NCBI RefSeq assembly: GCF_028389875.1
Contig: NC_084670.1
Span: forward strand, 11,379,383-11,443,382
Direction of reading: 5' to 3'
DNA: 64,000 nucleotides
Source: Rhea pennata
Lineage: Eukaryota > Chordata > Aves > Rheiformes > Rheidae
A model generated the notes under the pieces. That model was not told where the DNA came from, made no database searches, and was given only the letters and a program-made list of their open reading frames with translations. Made by a program: the position numbers and the translations under genes. How positions within the stretch are numbered: the stretch's first letter is position 1; the number at the start of each line of letters is the position of its first letter. Positions 31,961 to 47,090 of the stretch are shown piece by piece.

Positions 31961-34900
31961 ACCCTTAGGGAGAGCCCCAGCCGGTAGGTGCTTCCCGTGG
32001 CTGGAGGCAGCCGGTGCCCTGTGCTGGTGCTGAGCTTTGCTGCGCGCAGGCACCGCTCCGCTGGGGTGAGTTGTCCCGCGGTAAGTTGTCTAAGGTTTGG
32101 AGAGCAGCACTGATGCCCTGGGACACCCCCCCCTGGGATCGCCTGACCCACCTGCTGCCCGTGTGCCCCAGCTGAGCTGCAAGGGGCCGTCTGTTTGTGT
32201 TAACGCTTTGCCCCTCTGCCTGCCCTTGCCCATTTTAGGGTTTCCTAAATGCCCTGGAGCAGTGTGGGCTCCATGCCTTGTCTTGAGCACAGGCAAGCGG
32301 GAAGGCACCTCTGCTCCCGGGCTCCCGGGGCTGGAGTCAAGACCATGTTTCCCGGATGGCTTCGGCACCAGTCTCTGGGCCTGATCCCAGGGAAAGGAGG
32401 GCACTCAGGCAGGTGAATAGAAGCGACATGACGAACATTCGGTGGCTGTGGGGGCTGTTAGATGATGTGGGAGGATGAGCCCCGACCGTGGCCTGACTCT
32501 GCCTTTCCACCTCAGCAGACCCTGAGGCCTGTTCATATCTCCAAAATCAGGGCAGCTCTAATATGAAGGGCTAAGGGGAACACCCTGGGTATTCTTTGCT
32601 TTTTCTATAATTTATTCCTGCTCCATCAGCCTACAGAATGATTGCCCAGTTACTTTAGCATTTCTAATTAATGGGAGGGAGCTTCAATGACCAAGATGGG
32701 GGCGATGTGCTGGAGGTGCTGAGCCCAGCACCGTGAGAGCCAGGCTGGTTGGGTTGGCAGCTGGCTCTCCATGCAGGGCTGAGTAACTTTCTGGAGCGCT
32801 CTGCGCTATTAACGTCCGCTCCAGGGAGGCGAGAGATGACCATTTCTCCTGGAAGCAGAGGGTCTTTGCCCGGCAGCTCCTCTGTACTTAATTGCCGCTC
32901 CACTGCTGGCCTCCATAGCAAATGCATTTCTTGGAAGAGCACAGAAATCTCTGTGGGAAGGCAGTGGCTCAGCACTTTGCTATCTCACAGGGACTGTTAG
33001 GGAAGGCAGCCTGAGCTTGGACCCACTCAGTCTTCTACCACCATCCTCACTGGGTTCAGCTGCCCATACCTGTGGTGGCACACGCCAGGGCAGGGTGGAC
33101 AGGGGCAATGCAGCCTGCACGTGATCAGTGACCTCCTTACCATCCCATGGCCTCATGCCTCTGGCTGTTAGATCCTGGAGGTTGGGCTTGCTTCAGGCAG
33201 TGTGCTCTCAAAAGATGGCCTGAGGTTTTTCTCCTGCAGAGCTGGGATCGCTCTCCCCTTTGGCAGTAGACGAAGGGCAGAGAAATGGCAGTGCCCAGCC
33301 TGAGCATCCATTGCTTTAAACTCTTCCACATCTGAGCAGATGCAGAAAGATAGAGGCGAGCGGAAATGTTCCTGTATCTAAATGAGTGTGAGAGCATCCA
33401 TCCTACGCATGAGCTTTGGATTCATGTGCTGGGGAAGGGAGAGGAGAGCTTTCAGTCCGCACACCTCTTGAACGCATGAGCAATTGCACTCACATCCGAA
33501 AGAGGTCTCTGTGACTGCCAGTTCCTGAAAGTTTCATGAAATAAGTTGGGTAGTGAAAAGCCACTTTGTGTTGTGCCCCTACTGAAAGAGGAGCATAGCA
33601 TGAACTCGGTGCTAATGAGTCAGTGGAGAATCCCTGGGGGATTCGGACAGCTTGATGGCAGAAAGCACCAGCTCAGACTTGCACTTTGCTGGAGACCTTA
33701 CCAGACACTGGAGAATCTAACCATGTGGCTCAGCTCCGTGGGCAATCAAACTGGTTTGCACCCCTTGCTTGCCAAGCCGGCTAGTACATAGGGCAAAGCT
33801 CTTTGCCCCTTTCCAGATGTCGGATCCCCAGGGATACTAAGGAATAGGTATCCTGTAGAATAGATCCCTCTGCTTCTGAATGCATTAAGCTGGGGGGGCT
33901 GCATGCTGTGTTATTCCCCTATGTCATTTTTACTGCTGCTTTGAGCAGCACTAGTGACATGGGAAAGGCAGAGACTGCCATGCTTTGAACAAGTGCCCAG
34001 GGCTGCCGGCTGTTACGGGGAGGCTCGTTGCTGATAAACCTGACTTTGGCTCTTTTGAAGCAGCAAATCCTCTGGGTGGCTTAAGCAGGAACTTGGTGGC
34101 TGTTTGCACTCCGCTCTCTAGCTCATTTCCAATTGTTAATTGCCATAAAGCTTCCGCTGCTGTTGCGTATCTTCATCTGTCGTCAGAGGACTTTCTTGGT
34201 GCTTGCTGGGTCTTGCAAAGCTCTGCTGTTATCTCGGCAAGGCTCTACTACTGTTATCTGTGTTATCGAGGGCACAGCATTAAACTGCTGTTCAGAATTA
34301 GAGCAAGGTCAAAGAGGCATGGGAGCATCAGATAGAGGGGAAATTGCCCTAGCCTTGTCCTGCCCAGGAACAGGTTTTGAGGGTTTCTGCTAGTGATGGA
34401 GTTTGGGCAAGAAGGGAAGAGAGGAGAGCAGCTACCCAGAGATGTGCATGTGGGAGCATACAAAGAGAGCAGCCACCCCTTGTGCTTGGTATGTGGGTAC
34501 CCCTGTGGTACCTATGGATGCTTGGCTCATGTCTGCAGCAGTAGAAAGCACAGGGATTTGGGTATCTGCAGCCTGGCTGGGCCCTAATGCACAAAGATGT
34601 GACAGAATTGAGATAGCCAAAATTGCATGATAGTGTCAGAACTGGGAATGGACCCCAGCAGTCTTGGATGCCGGTTGTTTGCTTGATGCAGCAATGCACT
34701 TTCCTCCCCAATATAGCCAGAGGCTTGAGCTAGGGCTTGGGGACTGGTATTACAGCTTTTTCTGATGCCAGGAAACCTGTGGAGAGCAGCTGAGCAGAGT
34801 GGGTCTCAGCAGGATCCTTTTCTGCTCTCTTTGTAGGTGCTCTTGAAGTTAGTTTCCAGCAAGAGGAAAGCATGTTTTCTTCCTCGCGATACCTGCAGCT

Positions 34901-35059
34901 TAAAACTGGACTTCTAACTGAGCTGAAACCTGAAGAATTTCCCATGCTAGAGCATTGCATAGGCAGTAAGTGCATTGTAGAGCCACAGGGGCTCCAGCCC
35001 TTTTGGTCAAAAAAATTTCTAGCCAGGCACTTAAAATAAAAAGCTTTCTGGGGGCAGCA

Positions 35060-35099
35060 TGAAAAATCAGCACTTTGTGAGTAACATCAATGCTTGGGC
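35060..35099 (+). repeat. Direct repeat, copy A
   Basis: TGAAAAATCAGCACTTTGTG continuing to TGCTTGGGC. It matches copy B at 35548-35587 at 34 of 40 bases in the same orientation, 488 bases away. Confidence 0.6.
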
Positions 35100-35547
35100 C
35101 AGAATGGCTGAAGTTGATACATTATAGCATGGAGAGACCCCGACCGAACAACCCCAAATGCAGGAGGGGAACCGAGGCTGATGTTAGAGGCTCGGCAAAT
35201 GGCTGGGTTATGGAAAGTGTGCAGTGAATTATTGATATACCTAGTTCCAGGCTCTGAATGAGCAGCATCAGGGGCTGGGCGGGAGGCTGACATTTTGCAT
35301 CCTTCCCCGGGGAGAAGAGGTCTGTCCGTGTCATCCAGGAGGAGGAGAGCTCCCTGCTTGCAAAATTCAAGGCAATAATGAAAAGAACAAGGAGAGACAT
35401 GGGAGATAGGAGGAGAGAGGAAGAAACGCTCAGGTGAAGGAGGAGAGAAAAAAATAGATTGATTTGTCTTTGAAATAATGTGGTAACCCCCCAGAGACAG
35501 ACTGCTGCACCTCCCTTGCTTTGAGTGTGGATTATATGTTTATGCAG

Positions 35548-35587
35548 TGAAAAACCAGCTCATTGTGAATAACATCAGTGCTTGAGC
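35548..35587 (+). repeat. Direct repeat, copy B
   Basis: TGAAAAACCAGCTCATTGTG continuing to TGCTTGAGC. See copy A. The origin (local duplication or ends of an unrecognised element) is unclear. Confidence 0.6.
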
Positions 35588-36922
35588 TGGAGTCTAAAAT
35601 CCTCTTTATCGGCACAGGCTGGGGACGACGTAAGTAAGGACACTCAAGGTTGTCACTAGGTGAACTCTGCAGAGACTGGCCACAGGAGGACTGGGAAAAA
35701 CTGGGGTGCCATGTCCAAGCGCTCCCATGTGCTCCCGTGCATCCTGCCAGAGCAAATCCGACCGGCCACTGGGAGACTTGGATGCTGGTAGAAACTCCCA
35801 CAGAGTTGGGCTCGTGTGACCCCCGTGCCTGCTGCCCCCACGCCAACAGTGCTTCTCGTCCTGCCAGACTGGTGTCCGCTGGGACACCTTGCTCTGCCTT
35901 GGGGCAGGAGGAGGGTTTGGGATGGCCTCGCAGAGTCACTTTAAACAGAGAGGGAGAGAAGTGAACCCTCCCCCAGTCCCCAGTGGTGACCCATGAGAGG
36001 AGGGGATGCGGCAAACGCTGGCGGTGGGTGCGATGAAGCGCCCAGTCTGACTTGCTCACAAGTGCTCCATGCTGCAGTGAGCCCCTGTGTGCCTGTTACC
36101 AGGCCCTGCCATGGGTCAGCACTGATGATCATGAGCAAGACCAGGGACACCTCTACCCTTTAAGGAAACCTCTTGGTGACCTTCCTTGATTGCCATTTGG
36201 CTTGTTCTCTAAAACAGAGATCTCCCATTGCTGCAGCAGGAGCTCTAGCTGTTCTCATTACCCGCCCGAGCACCTCATTCCTTCCTGCTGGGTCTAAGAA
36301 GACCTAAGGAGACCTTGGTCTTTTCTGTGCGGCATGGTAAAGGTGCATCATTATTTCCTGTTCTCTAGTTGATTGGCCTTGTTATTCCAGGGAAGGTACA
36401 CTTGAATAAGTAGGAGACCTTGGCAACAAGGGAGAAACCAGTAATGGTCTAAATGTGACTGAAATGCATGTGGGAGGGAACTGTTTTAAGATTGCTCGAA
36501 GCACTGAGTCTAAGAGCGACAGAGTAAGAAAATCAAACTCTAAGATCTACTATAACTCAAAGGTAAGCCACCTAAAGCTACCAAGGGGAATGTGTTTCTG
36601 GGGAAAATCGTAGGCTGGTGCACCTCGGCACAGGAGCTGGGCAACCGGCCCCCAAGGGCAGCAGCCACCCCTGCCCTCCCCATTCGCCCAGCTCTGCGTG
36701 GTTGTCCGGGGGCTGCCGCAACCGGAGAAGAGTCGGCTCCCTGCCTTCCACGGTGCCACGACACTAGCAGGGGACCTGACAGCATCGCAGCCCCAGCTCG
36801 GAGCCGGGCAGAGCTCCGCTGAGGTCAGCGCTGCCTGTGGGTCTTGGTTTCCTCTGCCAAAGGCTGAATGTGCCTCTGGGCTGAATTTCCTCCGGGTTCA
36901 AGGATGCTGCAGTGTGGGATGA

Positions 36923-38473
<1,551 letters not shown>

Positions 38474-39219
38474 TAGTGTTTTACATAAAATAATCTGCTC
38501 CTGGTTATTATTAAAAGTGATTGAAATGCGTGTTCCCATTAAAATGACATTAGGCTGGAATTTGTTTTGCAAATGTGGAAATGTAAATTCATCTCGTGCC
38601 AGGGTATGGCGTGAATGAGTGAAGGGAGGGTGGTTTCTTTCTGTTTTTGTTTTAAGGGATGGTTAGTTCTGCTGTGTTTATTTAAAGAGCCCTCCTTCCA
38701 TTCCGGGAAAAACTGCTTTAAAAGAGAAAAAAATCACATTTGGTACAGTTTACATTTAAAAGGGCATTATCAAAACGTTTTCCAGTTGAGGCATGAAAAT
38801 AGAAAACAGAAAAAGAATTTTTCTTTTACCTCTGAGGATGTGCAGTGAAAATTCATGCAACACAAAAGCTCTTGCTCTGAGGATATGATTATACCCTTTT
38901 TTTGTGAATTAGTATTTTCTAAGGGCTGCGTTAAGATGATTAATTATTCTGAGTTGGTTTAAAATACTTTGAAACTCAAAACCAAATAATTTTTTTAAAG
39001 AGAAAGAGCTCTGAAGGAACTTTAAAATTAGAGGGGGAAAAAAATCAGCTTGCCGTGGGTAACGTTTGATTAAACTGGCTATCGAAGTATGGATGCGAGC
39101 TGCAGCCAGCGTGGGAGATTTAGGTAACGGTTGCCTAAAATCGGGGCTGGTTCTGTACAAGGGATTTTTTTTTTTTTAATTAAAGGGGATTTTTTTTTTC
39201 TTTTAAATGCGGCTCGGAA

Positions 39220-40030
39220 AAGGTTAATGTTGCCTCGGTGAGGCTGGGGCTGGCAACGCAACGCGGTCCCGGAGTGGCAGCGGTGGCATCGCCGCGCGCC
39301 GGGTCCTCGCTCGCTCGCGTAGCGCCCGGAGCCGCCGGCGTGCCGGAGGACGGGGACGGTCCCGTCTGCGGCGTTTCGCATCCCTCGACGAGTCCAAACC
39401 GTCTCCTGAGCTTTGAAATTGGAGCTCGCGCCCGCTGCGCGCCGAAACGTAAGCTCTGGGGTGAAGCAGCAGCACGTTCTGGAAGCGCCGGCGGCGGCCG
39501 GAGCCTGCGCGCGGCGGGTCGCCCGTTTTCCACGCGCCGAAGGGGTGCGGACCGCTCGCCGCGGGCGCTTTCCCGGGGAAACGTTGTTTTTTGGGCGTCT
39601 CTGAGCAGACGCGGTGCAACGGGACGACTCCGTTTCCCGCCCGCCCCGCGCGCGAGGCCTGGGGCGGCGGCGGGGGCTCGGGGGGCCGCGGCCGCCCCCC
39701 GTCGCGGCGGCGAGGGCCGGCGCGTTCGTCTCCAGCGGGCGCAGCGGGGAGGAGGTGCCGTCCGCCGGCTTTCCGCCTCCGTCCCGAGGATGCGCCCCGA
39801 AAGGGTGAGGTGACGAGCTGGAGCCACCCGGGATGCGAGCGCGCTCTGCGTGCGTGTGTTTGCAATTAAGGTAGGAACTTGGTTGCCAGCTTATTTGGGA
39901 ACCGTTGAGCCTGGGAAAAAGCCCTGCCTTGCTTGGTGCTCGGAGGCGCTGAATCAAAGCTACGCTTCCCCTCCGCGGATCTCTTCTGCTGGGCGACCGC
40001 GGGCTCGCAGCGCTGCGACCTGGTGTTTGC
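39220..40030. promoter_or_regulatory. Second CpG island inside ZSWIM5 intron 1
   Basis: About 0.8 kb of dense CpG (for example GGGGCGGCGGCGGGGGCTCG near 39661), separated from the exon 1 island by about 750 bases of AT-rich DNA. Open frames through it on both strands look random in composition. It may be an alternative ZSWIM5 promoter or the start of a non-coding transcript. Confidence 0.55.
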
Positions 40031-40093
40031 GTGGTGGAGATGGTTGCTAATAAAGATCAGATGTTTGCACAGTTGCATTTCTGACTCAGACCT

Positions 40094-40110
40094 GCGAAAA
40101 AAAAAAAAAA
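40094..40110. repeat. Short poly(A) run in ZSWIM5 intron 1
   Basis: About 15 A bases followed by CAAAACAAC. There is no sign that it is the tail of a recognisable element. Confidence 0.55.
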
Positions 40111-43100
40111 ACAAAACAACCCAAAATTGTACAGACATGAAATTCCTTCTCTCTGTGGTTGGAAAAATCTCTTTGAAAAATTTAAAAATGAAATCCAATT
40201 GGAACGGCCTCCTTGGAGGTTGACAGCGGCGTGGTGGGGTGAGGGTTGGAGTCATGTGGACAAAGTGCGTCGGTCTAGAACTCTCTTGTGCTTACAAATC
40301 TGGCAGGTTTGAGAAAAACATATATGCCCACGTTATGAACTAATAATTCCTTTATGCTTAGTAAAACTTAAACGAGCCTTAAACCCTGATCTCACTGGAG
40401 TCATTAAATTGATTTTTTTTTTTTTTGCTCAAAGAAAGATCTTGGATGTTGAACACAGGCATCTTTGTCTTCTTAAAAACTGCTTTATTATTATGTGTAC
40501 AGATCCCGTCTTTGTGTGTGTGTGGTGTGTGGGTTTTTTTTCCTTTTAATTTTTAGACAAATGACAAAAGCATGCAGGAAAGGAATGCAGAAATGCCAGG
40601 CTTAATATAAAGCACGCAACGGCGTTGCATGCTGGGAATTCTAAAGGATACAAAACCTTTAATGGTGGCGGTTAATTTTTAACAAGTTCGCTCACATAAA
40701 TATTTATGAACAAAAGTTTTACACCATTATCTCTAGGGTTCTTGGAGAGAGAAAAGACCTTCAGTGGATTTTGACAGTAGGCTATTATCCAGCATAACAA
40801 ATTCATGTTTCTAGTCTACGCTTCCTAATATAGTATAATACGGTTTGCCCTTGAGTTGTCGTGTCTGCGTATGGGCAGGCAAGTATCTAGGTGGGAGTTT
40901 ACTTTTTTTTTTTAATTGCTTTCAGGACTGCTGTTTGGAAAGGCCCTTTTTACTGTTAACGGTAAGCATCAGGCTTGATGTGACTTTGTGCCTTGCAGCC
41001 GACCGCTCGGGGACGTGGATGGGGTGTCCCGCGGGCCTCCCCTGCAGAGGAGGGGCTCTCCGAGATAAGCCTTGGTGCCCCGATGCAGTGGTATGCGGTC
41101 CAGCCATAAGTACATACGCAGAATTTACTTTTGCTGCTAGAGCAACAGTGAAGCAGAGCTTTAAAACCGCGCTGCCTTTGTAAACACTGGGAGCGAGCCT
41201 GTTTTTTTCCAAAGCTGCAGTTAATCCTGGATATTTTATCTGATGCTTTGCAGGTCGGTCCCGCGTACCTTCCCGTGGTGGCGCGTGATTTAGCTGGACG
41301 CAGAAGCGTGGGGAATTTTCTAGCTCAGCTTCAGCCGCCTTCTGCTTGCTCAGAGACTGAGGGAGATGTGCTACCTGCGGGATGGCCCTTGGCGTTTGAG
41401 AGGCAGCAGCTTTCGTGAAGCCGTCGGCTTGGAAGCTTTCTGTTGAACTGCCTTTTTCAGCCTTTATCAGAGCGTTTGTAAACCTGCCCGTTGACATGCA
41501 ACTTCAGAGGGAAAAGTACTAATGAGTGCTTTTAATGTGGTTGTGTTAAGAAAAAAATAATAGCTGTTCCAAAGCATTTGGTCTCCCTCACCTGCCTTGC
41601 AGTATGGGGCAGAGTCCGAATCTGTATGCAGTTGTTTTTCTTTTTAGAGATGTAGGTGGTACGCTTCTTTATAGAGCTGTTTATTTTGGGGAAAACACTT
41701 TCATGGGGCTCTCTAGGCCTAGCCAGGATTGTTTGTGTTTTATGTGAAAATTAGTCTCTCTCTGGGTCAGACTGCACCCAGCAGAAAGGGGCTTGGAGGG
41801 ACACCAGGTTGCACAGAAACGGCGTTTTCATGTTGAAACCTGGGTCCCCCGTCATCACGCTACTAAGGGAGGTTAATTTTTCTATACGCTCTTAATTTTT
41901 GGGTGGGGTAGTTGTACAGCGTGTTCCCAATTTACTAATTCATTTTCTATTTTATCTTTTCACATGTAGCTTACTTTATCCTAGTGTGTATATTAAAATA
42001 CTTTAGACCACATAAAAGGGGCCAGAAGAGGTTAATGAGTCCTATCATGATGGAAACTGTTGAAGATTTTGAACATATATTATGCCCTTTACATTTCTAA
42101 TTACTTTTTCTTAACATTTATAATTAAAGAATTGTTGGACGTTAAACCTTATGATTTGTTTATTGCTGCTCCCTCATAGGTGAGAGATTTCTTGAGTGTA
42201 TTCTGGAGTATATTACAGAAACTGGAATCAGAGATGATTAAAAAACCCCAGCATTTCTTGCTGGTAGTGCGGAGAGAGCTAGCAAAACTTTGACGGCCGT
42301 AACTTTAACTTGGATTATTTTGAGCGGATGTATTTATTGGCTTTTGAATCCTTTTTAAAACCGTAAACAGACCATGTGAAGTAGAGGTGTCTCTTTAACT
42401 AGGTGGTTAATTACAGAATGTGGCTGGTTTGAAGAAGCTAAGGAGACCTGAAAAATAAAGCACAAGGAAAAAAATATAATATTTTTAAGTTTTGGCTTTA
42501 AGAAGAGACAGGCTTGAAGACTTTTTTTTTTTCAGAGAGAACGTGTGACAAGTTCTGGTTTCTGGTGTAAACAGGCAAGGGGAGTTTGTTCACAGCTTAT
42601 ATATACTTTTATTCATTTCTTCTTAGTCGAGGTGGGAAACGGGCTTTCACTGCTTCCAACATGCAAGTTGTTTACAACAGATCTTAATTTTGGTCACAGG
42701 GAGAAGGAATCTTCTAGGAAATATTTAACTGTGCTAAAATTGCAGTAACGTGAAACACATGTGCCTGCGTGCTTTGTTTCTGAGGCTTGGTGCAAGGGAA
42801 TGTGCTTTGCTGCTATTTGATGCTTACTTTGATGTTAGATGTTTTATGATTATTCCCTCTTAGCCTAAGATAGGACTTTCGGACAACTTAATGTATTAAC
42901 GTATCTCATATTTCCCTCATCTGAGTATCTCTGTAAAGCCACATTCAGCTCTTGGGCTGCGAATTGCTGCTTGCGGTGTGAGCGCTTTTAATTTCCTTTG
43001 GAAACGTGTATTAAAATAATCTCGTTAGCATTAGGATAGAAAAGAGTGTTTATGGACTTACATATTTCATTTAAACATATACGAACCTAACCTTGGAGAA

Positions 43101-46100
43101 GAACCTGATCTGGGAAGATGACAGGGAGTTTTCTGTGCCTTTTCTCTGGCGGTTTTGGGCTTAACCTTCGGCTCCCGTGTCTCGGCAGAAGGCTTGTCGC
43201 GTGCGGGCTCTGCTCGCCGTCTCTGTTTAGCTCAGAAAGCAAAATGAAGGAATCGCAGGGCTAATATTGCGCTGGCGTTTAATTAGGTTTGATGGCGAGC
43301 TCTCTGTTTAGCTGTGATGCAAGTTTTTCCCCTTCTGCCCACTTTGCTTGCGATCAGAATAGCTAATGCTGCTAAGGAGCTGCAGCGATTTTGGAAGGAG
43401 CAGCGTTTTGCGCAAGTTGGACTCGTCTCCTCCAAGGTAGCCAAGCACAGGCGTTTCAGCAAGAGACCAAGACTCTGTCCTAGAGTAGCAGTGATCGTGC
43501 TGCTAAATAGCAACATTTGGGGTTTGAACAGGGAGAATTTTCCCCTGGAAATCGAGTGGAACTGCTGTTCTTCCTGAGAGCGCGAGGCTCTGCTCTCTGT
43601 GCATCTGACCACGCTCCGAGGAGTGGAAGGCGGTTGGGTTGTGCTGGGCTTACATAAGGGATTTTTCCTTGCTATTTTATGTTGTGCTCATAGTGGGGTT
43701 TGATCCTGAGCCTTGAAACATACTGAGGTTTTATTTTTCCCCCTTTGGCGTGGCAGTGGGATCAAGTCCACGTTCTCTTAGTACTCAAAATCAAAGGAGC
43801 TCCATTTCCTCTGTAACAGCAGGCCTTGCATAATATACCAGATGAGGCTTTTTTCCCTAAGAAATAAGCCAGTGTGACCGCTCTGGTGGCCTGCTGCTCC
43901 CATAGCTTTGAGGTCTCTCAGCTGGTTCTTCTCAAACCTGGTGGAGAGTCTTAAACATCCAAAGTTCCTCCAAGTTTTGTGAAAGAGGAGGTGGGCCAAG
44001 TGGAGGGGAGACCCAAGTGAGGGTCCCTTGGTGGAAAGACTGCGGTGGCTGTTTGGTCATTGGTGGTCCCAGGGGTCGCTGAGCAGGGGCTCGCCTCTTG
44101 CCGTACATGCAGGAGAGGGGAGGCTTTGCTTGTCCCCCTGCTCTTATTTCTTATGGTTATTTCTTCCAGTGATGTTGCTGGTAAGGTGCACTAGAGGAAA
44201 CTCATGCCAGGGCAAGGTCCTGGCTTTGCTCAGGAGGCAGCAGGCAGCGGGTCGGACCTGCGTTTTACCATCCGCACGTGGAGCGGTTGATTTTGTTTTA
44301 CCTAGCTGTGAGGAGCTCTTTGCAAGGAGCCAGAGGTGCGGAAGAGCTTTTCTTGAGGATATGGAAATGAACTTCTTGTGTGTCCTTCCCCTCTGTTAGA
44401 TGCTGTCTTGAGGAGGTTATATCACACTGGTTGTCGTATTCCTGGTCTTCTGGGAATAAGGGAAAGGGAAGAAAATAGCTTTTCTGAATACTTGGTTTCT
44501 GTCTCTGCTGAGTCTTGACTTTCTCCAGCATCAGCATCAATACAGAATTGATCTGTTTTCCAATGAAAACCAAAACTCAAAGACACTGAACCCTGGCTAT
44601 GTTAATAAATGCTGTGAGACAAGCTCACGTCTTTCATGGGACCAGTTTTGCCACTGTCTCCTGCTGTGGGTGCAGCAGGATGTGGGACTGCGGTGGGGTC
44701 CTGCCGGTCTTTGGGAGGGCGATCAGCTGGAGCTGAGGTGAAACTGCTCATCCACACGCTCGGAAAAGCAGGATTCAGTGCATTTGCTTTTGTGACCTAG
44801 TTTTCACAACTGTAAGAGTTAGATATATGGACCTGGCTTCTTGGGTGTTTGCAGTTAGAGCTGGGAATGGGCCTGGTAATGTCTTGCAGAAACATACACA
44901 TTCTGCAAAAGCAGTTGTGTAGTGCTTCACCTCATTTGTTGGGGAGTGTGGGGACAAAAAGTCTTTGTGCTTTTACTGTGAAATGTTCCCAGAGCACAAA
45001 TTCAAAAAAATTTTTTCTTTCAGTCCTGAAGTTTAAGTACTAATAGCTTTCATTTGGTTGGTACTGCAGGAGTGCTTTATTGAATGCTGAGGATTCACCT
45101 GCGCATGACACAACCACACTTCTCTCCCAAAGGATTTTCTAGTGCTTCGTTTTAAGAGCATTTGCTTTTTTGTCTCAAGCTTACAGCTTAGGAGTTCAAG
45201 CAGGATTGGGGTTAGCTCTTGTGAAATGGCGCAGTTCGAGTCATGCACAAATTAATAAAATTTTGGGCTTTTCCTTGTCACATTCTAGGTGTGCGTTGCC
45301 AGGGATTTTTATTTTTTTGGCTTTTCTTACATCGTTTAAAATCAAAGCGACGAATGTGCTCAGGAGGCAGATCCGCTGGGATACCACTTGGGAAGTGCAT
45401 GTGCTTGTACATGGGTCCAGCTTTCAAAACTGGGGGGACGAGGAGGCTCATGGTGGGCAGTGCTGCTCCATGTGACGAATTCGCGGGGGCTCTGCAAGCA
45501 GGGTGATGAGGTGTCCGGGACGTCAGCCAGGTCAGGACCTTCTGGTAGCCCTGGCCTGCATCCCGCTGCGAACGCCGGTGCAGAATGTCGGCAGTAGCAA
45601 TTACTCGTTCCTGGGGTTGTGTGGCTTGGAGGCGGTGGCTGCAGGATGCTGCATGCTGTGCCCCGACGGTAGGTGTTGGGATGCCGTGATGAAGACGAGT
45701 GGCAGAGCAGCAAACGGGTTCCTTAGAGAAATAAAATTTGCATTAATGGATTACAATGTCTTCGGATGCCAAATGAGAAGAAGTGTATCAGGAGGACGAA
45801 AAATGAACATGTTTTCCCTCTCTGTCGCTGGTTCTCGTCTGTTTTGTTTTCTTTAAGATGATAAAGAAATTTTTAATTTTTTTCAAAGCCAGTTGTGTTT
45901 ATTTTGGGAACAGTTCATTGGCTGTACTGCGTACAGAAGCTTCCTCCGGAAAGTACTGAAACTATATTAAAAGTGTTTTTGGCTGTCATCTTTTATTTTG
46001 CTGTTGCTTCGTTCTTTTGCCAAAGTGGGGCTGATGCTGCATCGAGCACTCTGAATCTGGTAGTGCTTTTCCTGTGGTGCTCTATATAAACTTTGGGGGA

Positions 46101-47054
46101 GGGGGGAGGAAGAAATTTCAGGATTTGGATTTTGACTACTCTTTTTTTGGGAGGTCCTGTTGAAGCATGAGCAGCTGCCTCGACCCACGCATCGCGCCGA
46201 TGGCCGTGCATGGATCGGTTCCTTGTGGTTAAAGGGGAGGTAATACCCCGGTGTGCGGAGAGGGATGGGGGGCCGCGGGCGCCCGGGGTCTCCCCCTCGC
46301 CTTTGTCCCTGCTCCATGGGGCTGGAGCAGCCGGCGGCTTGGCTGCTTTTTTTCTTCAAATCCTTGTTTCTGCATGCGTCTCCCAAAGCAGCATCCCGTG
46401 CCGCTCGCCGGCCAGACCGCCCCCCGGCAGGACCTCAGCCCGGGGCGGACGCTGCCGCGGCCCCAGCAAACCGCAGGGGCCCCAAGATTGTGCTGTATTC
46501 TGGCGTTGTTGGAATATTTCGAGCTCTTCGGCAGCCCTGGAATCGCTTGCCACCAGCACACTTTGAAAAATACCCAGCAAGTGGGGAGCATCTGCCTGTG
46601 AAGGGGGAGGAAATCCTTCCCCCCCTTTATTATTTTCTTCCAATTGTCCTTGCTTGGTGTGGCTTTGGCTATTATGGGCTTGTAAAATGGAAATATATAT
46701 GACCTTTTATCTTACGCGAAATAGGTTAAGCCACTTTTAAAGAAAGTGATGGAGTCAGCAGTGCTGCCGAAGGAGCCGCTTTCGCATGGTTGATAGGCTG
46801 TGAAGCCGTTCAATGGACTTTGGTTTCAGAGACAATATCTGTTTAAATTAATCTTTGTCAGATACATGCCACTGCAGACAATTCAAATTCCATTTGCTTT
46901 CTGATCTCATAACAAAAAAGCACCTTACACTGGTTCTTTTATCATAAAATTAACTTTTGTCTGTGTGTCCTGGAAACAGAGGTGGCATAAAATCTAGTTA
47001 AAAGGCTCTGTTATAGGAGGATTCTGTTTCTTTGTACAAGGCGGACTCTTTTCT

Positions 47055-47090
47055 TTTATTTTTCTTTCTTTCTTTTTTTTTTCCTGTGTG
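47055..47090. repeat. Pyrimidine (TTTC)n-like tract
   Basis: TTTTATTTTTCTTTCTTTCTTTTTTTTTTCC on the plus strand: a short tetranucleotide repeat merging into poly(T). Confidence 0.6.

Noticed and set aside
39079-39957. Open frames of up to 292 residues in ZSWIM5 intron 1
   Set aside because: They coincide with the second CpG island and are arginine/proline-rich shadows of its composition.
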